Shown: one piece after another, positions 1 through 8,655 of the stretch | Layout: every line of letters begins with the position of its first letter | Position numbering within the stretch: the first letter of the stretch is position 1 | Assembly (NCBI GenBank): GCA_035252155.1 | Contig: DATFDL010000521.1 | Location: 1 to 12,428, forward strand | Reading direction: 5' to 3' | Length of the DNA stretch: 12,428 nt | Source: JAICLL01 sp035252155 | GTDB taxonomy: Bacteria > Planctomycetota > Planctomycetia > Pirellulales > JAICIG01 | The notes under the pieces: generated by a model | What the model saw: the letters and a program-made list of their open reading frames with translations, nothing else | What the model was told of the DNA's origin: nothing | Databases searched by the model: none | Position numbers and translations under genes: made by a program

Positions 1-1
1 G

Positions 2-157
2 ATCTACAATTGGATCGAAGAAAGCGAAGACCGCGAACATTGGGAGTCGCTATTGCGGCGGCGCGGCAAGCGCCCCAGCCGCCGAAAACCGAAGGAAACG
101 GGCGAGGGCGCCCGCATCGCCGATCGCCCCGAAGTCATCGATCACCAACCGACGCCG
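2..157 (+). pseudogene. IS30-family transposase fragment (3'-truncated)
   Basis: Frame 2 from the window edge reads like the linker just before the catalytic core of IS30-type transposases. It contains IYNWIEES, then HWESLLRRRGKRP, then RIADRPEVID. In the family this is followed within a few residues by a GHWEGDT-like motif that opens the DDE nuclease domain. Here the homology stops at about position 150. Beyond that the frame turns Ser/Trp-rich and ends at 259, while frame 1 becomes the good coding frame. The element has therefore lost its whole catalytic domain on this side; the 5' part lies outside the window. The identification is from remembered motifs, not from a search. The alternative is the tail of some other basic DNA-binding protein. 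Confidence 0.65.
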
Positions 158-1830
158 AGAATGTTCAGTTCCGAAAGCTGCAAGACGAGCGGCGCAGGCT
201 TGACGCAGAGCTGGCACAACTTGCTGTCGTGGTTAGCCAGCGCGAGCTTGCCAGCGTAGCCGAACTGCAAGCCGCCATCCCGGACGATGGAGCCCTCCTC
301 TTATGGATCGACAGGAATGCGTGGTCGGACGGAGCTCAGCAACACTGGGGTTGCGTCGTGCGATCGACGGGCGAGCCAAAATGGGAGCAACTGCCCGGCA
401 CCGGAACGGAACAGAAGTGGACCTACGACGATTGGGACTTGCCGCACAAGCTGAGTGCCAGTGCTGGCGGCAACGCCTCGCCTTCGGAAATCGCTAGCCG
501 TGCCTGTCAAATTTACAATCAGCGAATTGCCCGTGTGGAAAAATACCTCGATGGCGTCAAGCGGTTGTACGTTGTGCCGGTGGACCAAATGGCCGGGGTG
601 CCGGTTGAAGTCATCACCGATCAGTACACGATCAGCTACGTTCCCTCCGGCACATTTCTGGCCCGAGTGAAGGTACGCCCGCGTGCGAATGGCACGTCGC
701 TCTTGGCGCTCGGGGATCCTGTCATTCCACACGTTGAGGCGGCGAAGGAGCCGGCGCTACCACCAGGCGGTTTGCTGATCACACAAGTTCTGCCGGGCGG
801 CAATGCGGCACAAGCACGATTGCAGACAGGCGATGTGCTGCTGAGATACGCCGGAGCGGAACTGACATCGGTGGAACAGCTCAATACGCTGATCCAGAAG
901 CATGGGCAGGAATCATCCGTTGCAGTCACCGTCTGGCGCGACGGGCAAACAGCGCGGCGTGAGATCGGATCGGGCAAACTCGGAGTTCTGCTCGATCGCC
1001 AGCCGGCGCCGGAGGCGCTCGCCGCCAAACACAAGACCGACCAAATGCTCTTGGCGCTAGCCCGTGGCGGCACCTGGACGGAGCTTCCGGGCACAGCCGC
1101 CGAAGTGAGCCGGCTAATGACTCTCGTCAACGGTGGCGAGGCAACGGTGCTGACGCGCTCAGCGGCCAGCGAACAGCAATTGGAGGAGCTTCGATCCAGC
1201 GGCAAGCTCGCCCAGTTTCGCTACCTGCACTTCGCCACGCACGGCGAACCGAACAATGCCAAGTCATTCGAGTCGGCGCTCATCCTGTCCCAAGACCAGA
1301 TTTCCAGGGACGTTCCGTCAGGAGGTGCGAAATATTACGACGGGCGACTAACCGCTAATGAGGTGCTGGAAAACTGGCAGCTCAACGCTGACCTTGTGAC
1401 GCTCTCTGCCTGCGAATCGGCGCTGGGCCGGCCGGGTGGTGGCGATGGGCTGCTGGGGTTTGCACAGGCGTTTTTGCTGGCGGGGGCGAGAGCCGTTTGT
1501 TTGAGTCTCTGGAAAGTCGACGACACGGCGACGGCCCTCTTGATGGACCGCTTTTATCAGAACCTCCTTGGCAAGCGTGCCGGGTTATCGCAGCCGTTGC
1601 CCAAAGCCGATGCGCTGGCCGAGGCTAAGCGTTGGCTGCGAAATCTTTCCCTCGACGACGCCACGAAGCTAACGGCTGACCTAACCAACAGCGTGGCCCG
1701 AGGTAAGAACGAAAAGGCCCTAAAGCTCACAGTGCCATCCACGGATGCGAATACCGCCGCGCCGGACGATCATCCCTTCGCTCACCCGCGCTACTGGGCC
1801 GCCTTCATCCTCATCGGCGATCCGAGGTGA
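10..1830 (+). CDS. CHAT-domain caspase-like protein with internal PDZ domain, 5'-truncated
   Basis: CHAT domains (caspase HetF associated with TPRs) are cysteine peptidases or peptidase-like effectors. With residue 1 at position 10, a coiled-coil-like stretch at about 50-80 (KLQDERRRLDAELAQL) leads into the CHAT fold. A PDZ domain (GGLLITQVLPGG, LQTGDVLLRY) is inserted at about 250-330. The catalytic pair follows: His411 in HFATHG and Cys468 in LSACES, then the typical GDGLLGFAQAFLLAGA and SLWKVDD. The end (YWAAFILIGDP) is the normal CHAT C-terminus. Residues 1 to about 48 are Arg/Pro-rich and are the off-frame reading of an IS30 transposase fragment, so this start is probably artificial. No convincing SD or ATG lies near the true beginning at about 160. 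Full-length relatives usually carry N-terminal TPRs, absent here. The gene is probably a truncated remnant whose catalytic domain is intact. Confidence 0.85.
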   Translation: MDRRKRRPRTLGVAIAAARQAPQPPKTEGNGRGRPHRRSPRSHRSPTDAENVQFRKLQDERRRLDAELAQLAVVVSQRELASVAELQAAIPDDGALLLWIDRNAWSDGAQQHWGCVVRSTGEPKWEQLPGTGTEQKWTYDDWDLPHKLSASAGGNASPSEIASRACQIYNQRIARVEKYLDGVKRLYVVPVDQMAGVPVEVITDQYTISYVPSGTFLARVKVRPRANGTSLLALGDPVIPHVEAAKEPALPPGGLLITQVLPGGNAAQARLQTGDVLLRYAGAELTSVEQLNTLIQKHGQESSVAVTVWRDGQTARREIGSGKLGVLLDRQPAPEALAAKHKTDQMLLALARGGTWTELPGTAAEVSRLMTLVNGGEATVLTRSAASEQQLEELRSSGKLAQFRYLHFATHGEPNNAKSFESALILSQDQISRDVPSGGAKYYDGRLTANEVLENWQLNADLVTLSACESALGRPGGGDGLLGFAQAFLLAGARAVCLSLWKVDDTATALLMDRFYQNLLGKRAGLSQPLPKADALAEAKRWLRNLSLDDATKLTADLTNSVARGKNEKALKLTVPSTDANTAAPDDHPFAHPRYWAAFILIGDPR

Positions 1831-1856
1831 AAAAGGCTCTGGGAACCGCCAGGGCC
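1830..1856 (-). terminator. Rho-independent terminator for minus-strand transcripts
   Basis: The 8-bp stem 1835-1842 (GGCTCTGG) pairs with 1849-1856 (CCAGGGCC), with one G-T pair and a 6-nt loop. On the minus strand it is followed by five Ts (A-run at 1830-1834), the layout of an intrinsic terminator. It lies just after the CHAT stop codon, so it would stop transcripts arriving from the right. That implies a past or present minus-strand gene in 1857-2251. Confidence 0.55.
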
Positions 1857-2272
1857 ATCCACCCCTAGGTAGTTTAACGGAGATACTTCAAAAGATCCCG
1901 CGCTCCGAAGTCGATGGGCGAGGCCGAAGGGCACGCATCGGGTCCGACGCACCGCCGGAGGTTGGCGCATTGGAACCCGCGCAGCACAAATGTTTACACA
2001 CCGCCCGGCGCATAGCACGTAACGCACATCAAATCGATGCCGTTTTCCGCTACCCAATCGACAAGCTGCCGCTCGTCCAATTGGACTTCGTCCTTGACAA
2101 TGTTTGCCGGCCGCTTCGGCTGAAAACCGGTATCGAGGTCGCAAAAACGCTGGACGAACGCCAAAGCGATTCCGTTCGTCACCAGCTTGGCACGGTAATC
2201 GCTCTTTCGCGATCGCCGCCTGCGGCAGCCGTCGAGTTTGTTCTTTCCCACCGTTGGTCAGCGAGAATCGCG
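1857..2272. other. Gene-poor stretch, probable decayed coding DNA
   Basis: About 400 bp follow the CHAT gene without a convincing gene. The only frame that looks protein-like is a minus-strand reading at 1994-2251, listed separately. I see no tRNA, repeat or clear promoter here. A terminator facing the minus strand at its left edge fits a former minus-strand gene. Confidence 0.4.
1994..2251 (-). CDS. Hypothetical protein of 85 aa or gene remnant
   Basis: This GTG-started reading frame encodes 85 residues. I do not recognise the family. The second half has globular, protein-like composition (NGIALAFVQRF, then DERQLVDWVAENGIDLMCV), while the start is a run of Lys/Arg (KNKLDGCRRRRSRK). An in-frame stop lies just upstream of the GTG, so it cannot be longer as it stands. 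No Shine-Dalgarno sequence is evident. The minus-strand terminator about 140 bp downstream suits this direction. It may be the 3' remainder of a longer gene that has lost its 5' part. No signal peptide or membrane segment is visible. Existence as a translated gene is doubtful. Confidence 0.35.
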   Translation of the reverse strand: MGKNKLDGCRRRRSRKSDYRAKLVTNGIALAFVQRFCDLDTGFQPKRPANIVKDEVQLDERQLVDWVAENGIDLMCVTCYAPGGV

Positions 2273-2482
2273 ATGCGAATCGTTCTCACCAAGCCCGCTG
2301 AGTATCCCGATTTCGTGCTGGCTCCGGGCGTGATTGTCGATCTGTCGGAGCAAGAAGCGCAGCGATTAGTACGGACGGAGGTAGCGATGCAGTGGGTCGG
2401 CGTGCCCGGCGAATTCAAGAAGGTCAAGCGGAAACCACGGGCTACCAGAGAAACGGGCCGCGGGAACCGATTGGGGAGTTAG
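2273..2482 (+). CDS. Small hypothetical protein (69 aa)
   Basis: The ATG at 2273 opens 69 codons. The product starts MRIVLTKPAEYPDFVLAPG and continues VIVDLSEQEAQRLVRTEVA, with a very basic tail (KKVKRKPRATRETGRGN). The pattern of a short beta strand, then a G-V-V-D-L turn and a helix with E-A-x-x-L-V, resembles small proteins common in phage head/tail regions and in planctomycete genomes. I cannot name a family with certainty. The frame is open far upstream, but the upstream part is low-complexity and unlike protein. The SD is weak (AGCGAGA). It stands alone between debris on both sides and could be a prophage or mobile-element leftover. Confidence 0.5.
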   Translation: MRIVLTKPAEYPDFVLAPGVIVDLSEQEAQRLVRTEVAMQWVGVPGEFKKVKRKPRATRETGRGNRLGS

Positions 2483-2518
2483 AGGCGCACGAAAAAACTT
2501 CGGCAATTCTTTTGGCCC

Positions 2519-2755
2519 TCACCTATCCTCTCCCAGTGGAGAGGGATCTGTATGTCGAAGTTGTTTTTCGTCCTCTCCTTGGCGGGAGAGTTGACGACAT
2601 TCTCCTACGCGCCGCCAGCGGTCTTTCACCGCTTCGGTGCGCAGGAGCCGCCCGCTGGACTCGTCCAAATACTCAACCGTATAACTGCGGGGCAAAAACT
2701 TGCCCTCGGCGTTGACTTCATTGTCCAGTACTGCCAGCGGTCCCAGAGACGGCCA
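2519..2755 (-). pseudogene. Frameshifted relic of a minus-strand protein gene
   Basis: Read on the minus strand, one frame gives LAVLDNEVNAEGKF. The adjacent frame then continues with PRSYTVEYLDESSGRLLR and TEAVKDRWRRVG. Together they form a coherent beta-rich segment of the kind seen near the C-terminus of planctomycete DUF3386-like proteins (a 'shape of x-S-Y-T-V-x-Y-L-D'); this family link is tentative. The two frames join near 2695, where a single-base change would restore one frame. A stop codon lies just upstream of the first part, so the 5' end is missing as well. The relic is cut off next to the oxidoreductase stop codon. No intact ORF covers it, so it is unlikely to be functional. 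Confidence 0.45.
2527..2544. repeat. Short CCTCTCC/GGAGAGG hairpin
   Basis: A perfect 7-bp stem (2527-2533 with 2538-2544) has the loop CAGT and flanking CCCTCACC. Similar pyrimidine-rich intergenic palindromes recur in planctomycete genomes, which I state from memory. No T-run follows, so it is not a standard terminator. It sits at the 3' end of a minus-strand relic. Confidence 0.4.
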
Positions 2756-2758
2756 TGA

Positions 2759-4129
<1,371 letters not shown>

Positions 4130-4134
4130 GTTCG

Positions 4135-4140
4135 CTCCTT
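4135..4140 (-). promoter_or_regulatory. Shine-Dalgarno site deciding the oxidoreductase start
   Basis: The minus strand reads AAGGAG, with 5 nt before the ATG at 4129. It is the best ribosome binding site in the window. It favours this start over the upstream in-frame ATG at 4201. Confidence 0.7.
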
Positions 4141-4197
4141 GGCAGCCCGGTAAAAGTCGATTGTCACCGACCATTGTGGGAGCAATCGTGCGGGCGA

Positions 4198-4290
4198 TCA
4201 ATCCCTGGCCTTCTTAACGGCCCGCGCCAAGGCGGCGATTCCCTGGTGAATCCGTTCGCACGACTGCACGCCAAAGGTGAGCAGAATCCG
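4198..4290 (-). pseudogene. Possible C-terminal tail of an aminotransferase
   Basis: The minus-strand frame ending at 4198 reads RILLTFGVQSCERIHQGIAA then LARAVKKARD and a stop. PLP-dependent class I/MocR aminotransferases commonly end in this way, with a beta strand, S-x-E-x-I-x-x-G-I, then a helix LARAL. Upstream the frame becomes Arg/Ser-rich with no aminotransferase character and no catalytic Lys, so only about 30 residues of tail remain. The fragment is too short for certainty, and chance resemblance is possible. Confidence 0.35.
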
Positions 4291-4320
4291 CGATTGCTGG
4301 GAAGCAGTGCGGCGGCACGC

Positions 4321-4326
4321 TACAAT
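4321..4326 (+). promoter_or_regulatory. Possible -10 box (TACAAT)
   Basis: TACAAT matches the sigma-70 -10 consensus at five of six positions and lies 8 nt before the ATG at 4335. That would give an almost leaderless transcript. No clear -35 element is present at the right distance, so this is only a candidate. Confidence 0.3.
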
Positions 4327-4334
4327 CGACGAAC

Positions 4335-4478
4335 ATGAACGCAACCCGCCTCCCGGTGATCGCTTTTCTGCTGGCCCTGCTGCCGCTGCCACTAACGGCA
4401 TTATCGCAAACGCCTGCCGATCGGGCGGAGGGCGACGAAAGGCCGCCGCTCGTATTTGGTTCGGGCCAGAGACATTAA
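4335..4478 (+). pseudogene. Orphan signal-peptide ORF, likely truncated gene (47 aa)
   Basis: The ATG at 4335 opens a textbook Sec signal peptide: MNATRLPV, a leucine-rich core FLLALLPLPL, and a likely cleavage after TALS. About 24 charged residues and a stop at 4476 follow. In another frame, RARDIKMIIVPSDGEHLPLQ runs past that stop to 4522, again protein-like. The simplest reading is a secreted-protein gene that lost most of its body and suffered a frameshift. It could instead be a genuine tiny exported peptide. I recognise no family. It lies between the divergent oxidoreductase and cytochrome genes. Confidence 0.4.
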
Positions 4479-4683
4479 GATGATCATCGTGCCGTCGGAC
4501 GGGGAGCACTTGCCTCTCCAATGATTCAGCCAGGTAAGCTTTGGAGATGCACCGCAACCAAAAGGCAAGGGATCGGTGATGAACCTTGCCGACCATCGAT
4601 GGTTTTGCAAAGATCGACAGGGAAAGCCGAAGTGGTTTTCCGTTCGTCATCCTACTCCTGAATCGCGCGCTGTGGACTTCAAG

Positions 4684-7662
4684 ATGCCGACTTGGTTCCA
4701 ACCTGGACGCGCCTGGTGGAACTTGGTTCTCTTTGTTTCAGGGACGCTGCCTCTCGCGGGAGGGGTTGCCGCTCGCGGCGCGACGCCGCATTGGATTGTC
4801 GGAACGAACGACGACGGAATGGCGCAGCGGCTGTCGAAGACATTTTCAATTGAGCGACCCGTCGAGGGAGCCGAACTCAAGCTGGCTGCCGATTTCTGCA
4901 CCGCGGCCGTGACTTTGAACGGCCACCCGGTGATTTCGGTCGAGCCCTATTGCCCACTGCAAGCCCTCGATGTGACGCGGCATCTGCTGCGCGGTCGCAA
5001 TGAGCTGGCCGTTTCGACAACGCCCGTCGCCGGCCCGGCCGCCGTGGCTCTGTCGCTCACCTTCGAGAGCAAAGACTGCGAGACGACGACGATCATCTCC
5101 GATGACTCCTGGTCGGGGGCGGAGTCTCGCGGCCTCGTCCCCCCGGAGCAATGGGGCCTGGGGCGGCGCTCGGCGGAAATCTCGCCGTTCGATAACTACG
5201 AGCAGTGGCAGCAAGCGAAAGGAGAGGCCGTCGACCAGGGACCGAAGTTCTGGCTCGCGCCGGGTTTTGAGGTCGCGCGGATTCGACAAGCCGCCGCTGA
5301 CGAGGGTTCTTGGATCGCGCTGGCCTTCGACCGTCAGGGGCGGGCAACGATCTCGCGCGAGGACAGCGGTCTCTTGCGAATGACTCTCGCGGCCGACCGC
5401 CGCACCGTGACACGCGTCGAGCCGATCAAGGTCGACCTGCCGGAGTGTCGCGGGCTGTTGTATCTCGGCGACCAGCTTTACGCCAACGCCAACAATGCGC
5501 ACTCGATGTATCGCCTGAAAATCGACGACGATGGTGTCGTCCACGAGCTGGAGCGGCTGCGGGAGTTTTCCGGCGGAGTCGGGCACGGCCGCAACGATCT
5601 GGCTCTCGGGCCCGATGGCCTCGTTTACTCCATTCATGGCGACGCGGTGCAGGCTCCCGACCAGCCGATTGTCGATCGCACATCACCGCTGCGCGAATCA
5701 AGGCTCGGCCCGCCCCGGCACGAGGGCTACCTCGTCCGCGGCGACCGCGGCGGCAAGCGGTGGGAGCTCGTCTGCACGGGCCTGCGCAACCCCTACGGAA
5801 TCGCCTTCAACCAGTGGGGCGACCTGTTCACCTACGACGCCGACAACGAATACGACATGGGGACACCTTGGTATCGCCCCACGCGGATCGTGCAACTGGT
5901 TTCCGGCGCCGATTACGGTTATCGCGAGGCGGGAGGCCGTTGGCCCCCGGAGTTTCCCGATCATCCCGACAATGGACTGCCCACCATCGATGTCGGTCGT
6001 GGCTCGCCCACCGCCGTCATGTTCGGGACGCGTTTGGACTTTCCCTTACCCTACCGCGACGCAATGTTCGCGCTCGACTGGGCCTACGGGCGAGTGCTGG
6101 CCGTACATCTGGCGCCGCGCGGCGCCGGCTATCGCGCGTCGCTCGAACTGTTCATGCAAGGTAAACCGCTGAATGTCACCGACCTGGCGACCGGGCCCGA
6201 TGGCGCGATGTGGTTGATTACGGGCGGACGCAAAACCCGGTCGGCTTTGTATCGCGTGGCCCGCGCGGCGATGCCTGCGCCGACGCCGGCGCCCGGCCCT
6301 CATGAAAAGGAAACTCTTGAGTTCTCGGCACAAAAGCGGGACCTGAGACGCAAGCTCGAGGCCCTGCACGTCGGCGCGGGCGAGGCCGACGCGCAGGCCG
6401 CCCAACACGCTGGCCAGTACGGCGAGCTCCCTCTGGCCGATGCCGACCCGCTCATTCGACATGCGGCGCGAATCGCGCTCGAACAGCGCCCTAAAGAGGA
6501 GCTTTTCGCGCGGCACGACATGCTGCCGTCGATCGACGCTAGCGGCGACCACGCGCTTCCGCTACGTGCCCGACTCGAGTTTTTGCAGTCGATTGCGCGG
6601 TCTGGTGATCTGGATCGAGCGGCAAAACTCGTCGGCGAATTGCTCGAACTGCCTTCAGCCGAGCTCGACCTGTCGAGCCAGTTCGTGATTGCGTTCCTCT
6701 ACGCCGAGTGTCTCGCCCGAGCACCGCAGCATGTCGCTCAGCGAAGCGAAAAGGTCGTCCGGCAGCTTGCCGGCTTCTGGCCCGACCCGGACGCCAGCGG
6801 GTTGCGGGTCAGCCCGTTCGGCAACAGCCTCGAGCTGCGCCGCCGGCTCGCCCTGTTGCTTGCCGCGCTGGGCGACCCCTCGATTATCGACCGTGTCGCG
6901 AAGACGGTTTTGTCAGGGCCCGCGCAGGAAGACCGGCTGTTGGGATTGTTGGCCCTTCGCAATACGCGCCACGGTTGGACGACGGATACGCGTCGGGCAT
7001 ACTTCACGGCGTTGCGAGATGCTCGGCAGTTTGTGGGCGGCGAGGGGCTGCCGGGATTTTTGGATCGCTTGCGGACCGATTCGTTGGCGACGCTTGGCGA
7101 GGAAGAGCGGTCGGCGGTGGACGACTTGCTTGCACCAAGCACGGCCGACGATGAGCCGCTCCCGCCACCGCGGCCCCGTGTTGCCACCTGGACGCTCGAA
7201 GACTTGAAGCCGCTGGCTGACAAGGACGCGACTTCCGGCGACGCGAAGCGCGGCGCTGCGATCTTTCGCGAGGCGCTCTGCAGCCGCTGCCACCGCGCGG
7301 GGGCCGTGGGTCCCGCAGTCGGCCCCGACTTGACCTACGTCGCGCGGCGGTTCGACCGCGGCGACATGCTGGAGGCCATCGTCGAGCCGTCGCGGTTCGT
7401 GGCCGAGAATTATCGCAACCTCAGCATCGTCACTGATTCCGGTCGGGTGCTCGTAGGGCGGCTGGCGATGACGGGCGACTTCCGAGCCGAAAAGCTCCGG
7501 CTGAATGTCGATCCGCTACGTCCGGGCCAGGTTGTCGAAATCGACAAGAGAGAAGTGGAAGAGCAACAGTTGGTCAATACCTCGCCGATGCCGCAAGGGC
7601 TGCTCGACGGATTTACTCGTGAGGAGATCTCCGACTTGCTGGCCTTTCTTGAAGGCCGATGA
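4684..7662 (+). CDS. PVC-type propeller dehydrogenase with HEAT-like region and cytochrome c domain
   Basis: This is a 992-aa exported protein of the large family combining a membrane-bound dehydrogenase-type beta-propeller with a PVC heme-binding domain. I place the start at 4684, which gives a clean signal peptide (WWNLVLFVSGTLPLAGGVAA). An upstream ATG at 4579 has an AAGGGA but would add 35 odd residues. Residues about 45-150 resemble a sugar-binding beta-sandwich (AAVTLNGHPV, HLLRGRNELAV). The propeller runs from about 190 to 560, with the hallmark GLRNPYGIAFNQWGDLFTYD, then DYGYREAGG. A helical, HEAT-like stretch spans about 565-825. The C-terminal heme domain has CSRCH (Cys866, Cys869, His870), followed by VGPDLTYVARR, then IVEPS and ENYRN, and NTSPMPQGLL near the end. 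It likely oxidises a carbohydrate-like compound in the periplasm and passes electrons through heme c. The substrate is unknown. Confidence 0.93.
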   Translation: MPTWFQPGRAWWNLVLFVSGTLPLAGGVAARGATPHWIVGTNDDGMAQRLSKTFSIERPVEGAELKLAADFCTAAVTLNGHPVISVEPYCPLQALDVTRHLLRGRNELAVSTTPVAGPAAVALSLTFESKDCETTTIISDDSWSGAESRGLVPPEQWGLGRRSAEISPFDNYEQWQQAKGEAVDQGPKFWLAPGFEVARIRQAAADEGSWIALAFDRQGRATISREDSGLLRMTLAADRRTVTRVEPIKVDLPECRGLLYLGDQLYANANNAHSMYRLKIDDDGVVHELERLREFSGGVGHGRNDLALGPDGLVYSIHGDAVQAPDQPIVDRTSPLRESRLGPPRHEGYLVRGDRGGKRWELVCTGLRNPYGIAFNQWGDLFTYDADNEYDMGTPWYRPTRIVQLVSGADYGYREAGGRWPPEFPDHPDNGLPTIDVGRGSPTAVMFGTRLDFPLPYRDAMFALDWAYGRVLAVHLAPRGAGYRASLELFMQGKPLNVTDLATGPDGAMWLITGGRKTRSALYRVARAAMPAPTPAPGPHEKETLEFSAQKRDLRRKLEALHVGAGEADAQAAQHAGQYGELPLADADPLIRHAARIALEQRPKEELFARHDMLPSIDASGDHALPLRARLEFLQSIARSGDLDRAAKLVGELLELPSAELDLSSQFVIAFLYAECLARAPQHVAQRSEKVVRQLAGFWPDPDASGLRVSPFGNSLELRRRLALLLAALGDPSIIDRVAKTVLSGPAQEDRLLGLLALRNTRHGWTTDTRRAYFTALRDARQFVGGEGLPGFLDRLRTDSLATLGEEERSAVDDLLAPSTADDEPLPPPRPRVATWTLEDLKPLADKDATSGDAKRGAAIFREALCSRCHRAGAVGPAVGPDLTYVARRFDRGDMLEAIVEPSRFVAENYRNLSIVTDSGRVLVGRLAMTGDFRAEKLRLNVDPLRPGQVVEIDKREVEEQQLVNTSPMPQGLLDGFTREEISDLLAFLEGR

Positions 7663-7676
7663 CCAAGTCGAAATTG

Positions 7677-7702
7677 AAACTGGCCCGGACGGGCCTTTCT
7701 TC
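7677..7702 (+). terminator. Rho-independent terminator after the cytochrome gene
   Basis: GGCCC and GGGCC form a 5-bp stem around GGAC at 7682-7695, and TTTCTTC follows directly. It lies about 15 nt after the stop codon at 7662 and just before the stop codon of the convergent dehydrogenase gene. It is short but GC-only. Confidence 0.55.
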
Positions 7703-7704
7703 AA

Positions 7705-8655
7705 TCAGCCACTAACTACATTCTCAGGCGTTTTGCCTGCCAGGACGTCGGCCACCTGTCGACTTGCCCGGCGGCGCAACTCGGTGACGGCTTCGATTGA
7801 ATAAAACGCTGCGTGCGGCGTGACAATCACGCGCGGGTCGTTGAAGGGCGGCCGTGATAGATCGGGCGGCTCTTGTTGCTGGACGTCGAGCGCGGCGCCG
7901 ATCAACTTCCCCGCCGCTAACGCCTCGGCCAATGCTTGCTCGTCGAGCACCGCCCCACGCGAGGTGTTAATTAGATACGCGGTCGGTTTCATGCGAGCGA
8001 GCTCGGCGCGGCCGATCAAGTGCCTGGTTTCCGGCGTGCTCGGCACGTGCAACGAAACATAATCACTTTGCGCCAACAGCGCGTCGAGCGGCAGGCACTC
8101 GATCGCCATCGGCGCGCTGGCTGCACGGCGCGTCGAGGCGATCACTCGAAAACCGAACGACGCCGCTTTGGCGGCCACTTGCCGTCCGATGTTGCCCAGG
8201 CCAACAATGCCCACTGTCTGGCCCTCCATCCGACGCAGCTCGGGACCGGTCGCTAGCTCATAAACGCCCGATTTGGTGTGTTGATGGTAGAAAGCCACCT
8301 TACGGCCCAATGCCAGGATGAGCGCCAGCGTGTGCTCGGCCACCTCTTTCAGGCAATAATCGGGCACATTGGTCACCAGCATTCCCCGCCGCGTGGCGAA
8401 ATCGACGTCGATGTTATCGAGCCCGATGCCCAGACGAGCCACAATGCGGCAGCGTTTGGCCGCGGCCAGCACCTCTGCCGAGACGCGCGCCCAAGTGGTC
8501 ATGATCGCGTTCGCCTCGGCGGCCAGCGCCGCGAGTGTAGTCGCATCGGTCCGCTCCGCGACGAGCAGTTGTGCGTCCACCGCAGCTAGCGTTGCTCGTT
8601 CGATCCCCAGGTCAGGCCAGGCATAGTCGGTCAGCAGGACTTGAAATCGAGGCAT
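7705..8655 (-). CDS. D-2-hydroxyacid dehydrogenase, CtBP / phosphoglycerate dehydrogenase-like
   Basis: This is a 316-aa NAD-dependent D-isomer 2-hydroxyacid dehydrogenase. The subtype matches bacterial 'C-terminal binding protein' family members. The start MPRFQVLLTDYAWPDLGIER is typical; an ATG 12 codons upstream adds an unlikely tail. The nucleotide-binding loop is VGLGNIG (151-157). The catalytic triad is in place: Arg233 in NTSRGAV, Glu262 in QQQEPPD and His281 in TPHAAF. RLGIGLDNID (74-83) and TNVPDYC (95-101) are further family signatures. It acts in the cytoplasm, reducing 2-keto acids or oxidising 2-hydroxy acids. It lacks the ACT regulatory domain of long SerA proteins, so serine synthesis is less likely than a catabolic role. 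It converges on the cytochrome gene and is probably transcribed alone. Confidence 0.92.
   Translation of the reverse strand: MPRFQVLLTDYAWPDLGIERATLAAVDAQLLVAERTDATTLAALAAEANAIMTTWARVSAEVLAAAKRCRIVARLGIGLDNIDVDFATRRGMLVTNVPDYCLKEVAEHTLALILALGRKVAFYHQHTKSGVYELATGPELRRMEGQTVGIVGLGNIGRQVAAKAASFGFRVIASTRRAASAPMAIECLPLDALLAQSDYVSLHVPSTPETRHLIGRAELARMKPTAYLINTSRGAVLDEQALAEALAAGKLIGAALDVQQQEPPDLSRPPFNDPRVIVTPHAAFYSIEAVTELRRRASRQVADVLAGKTPENVVSG

Noticed and set aside
4846..5637. Minus-strand open frame of 263 codons within the cytochrome gene
   Set aside because: Its composition mirrors the plus-strand gene, which has a full set of propeller and heme motifs. No motif on the minus strand.
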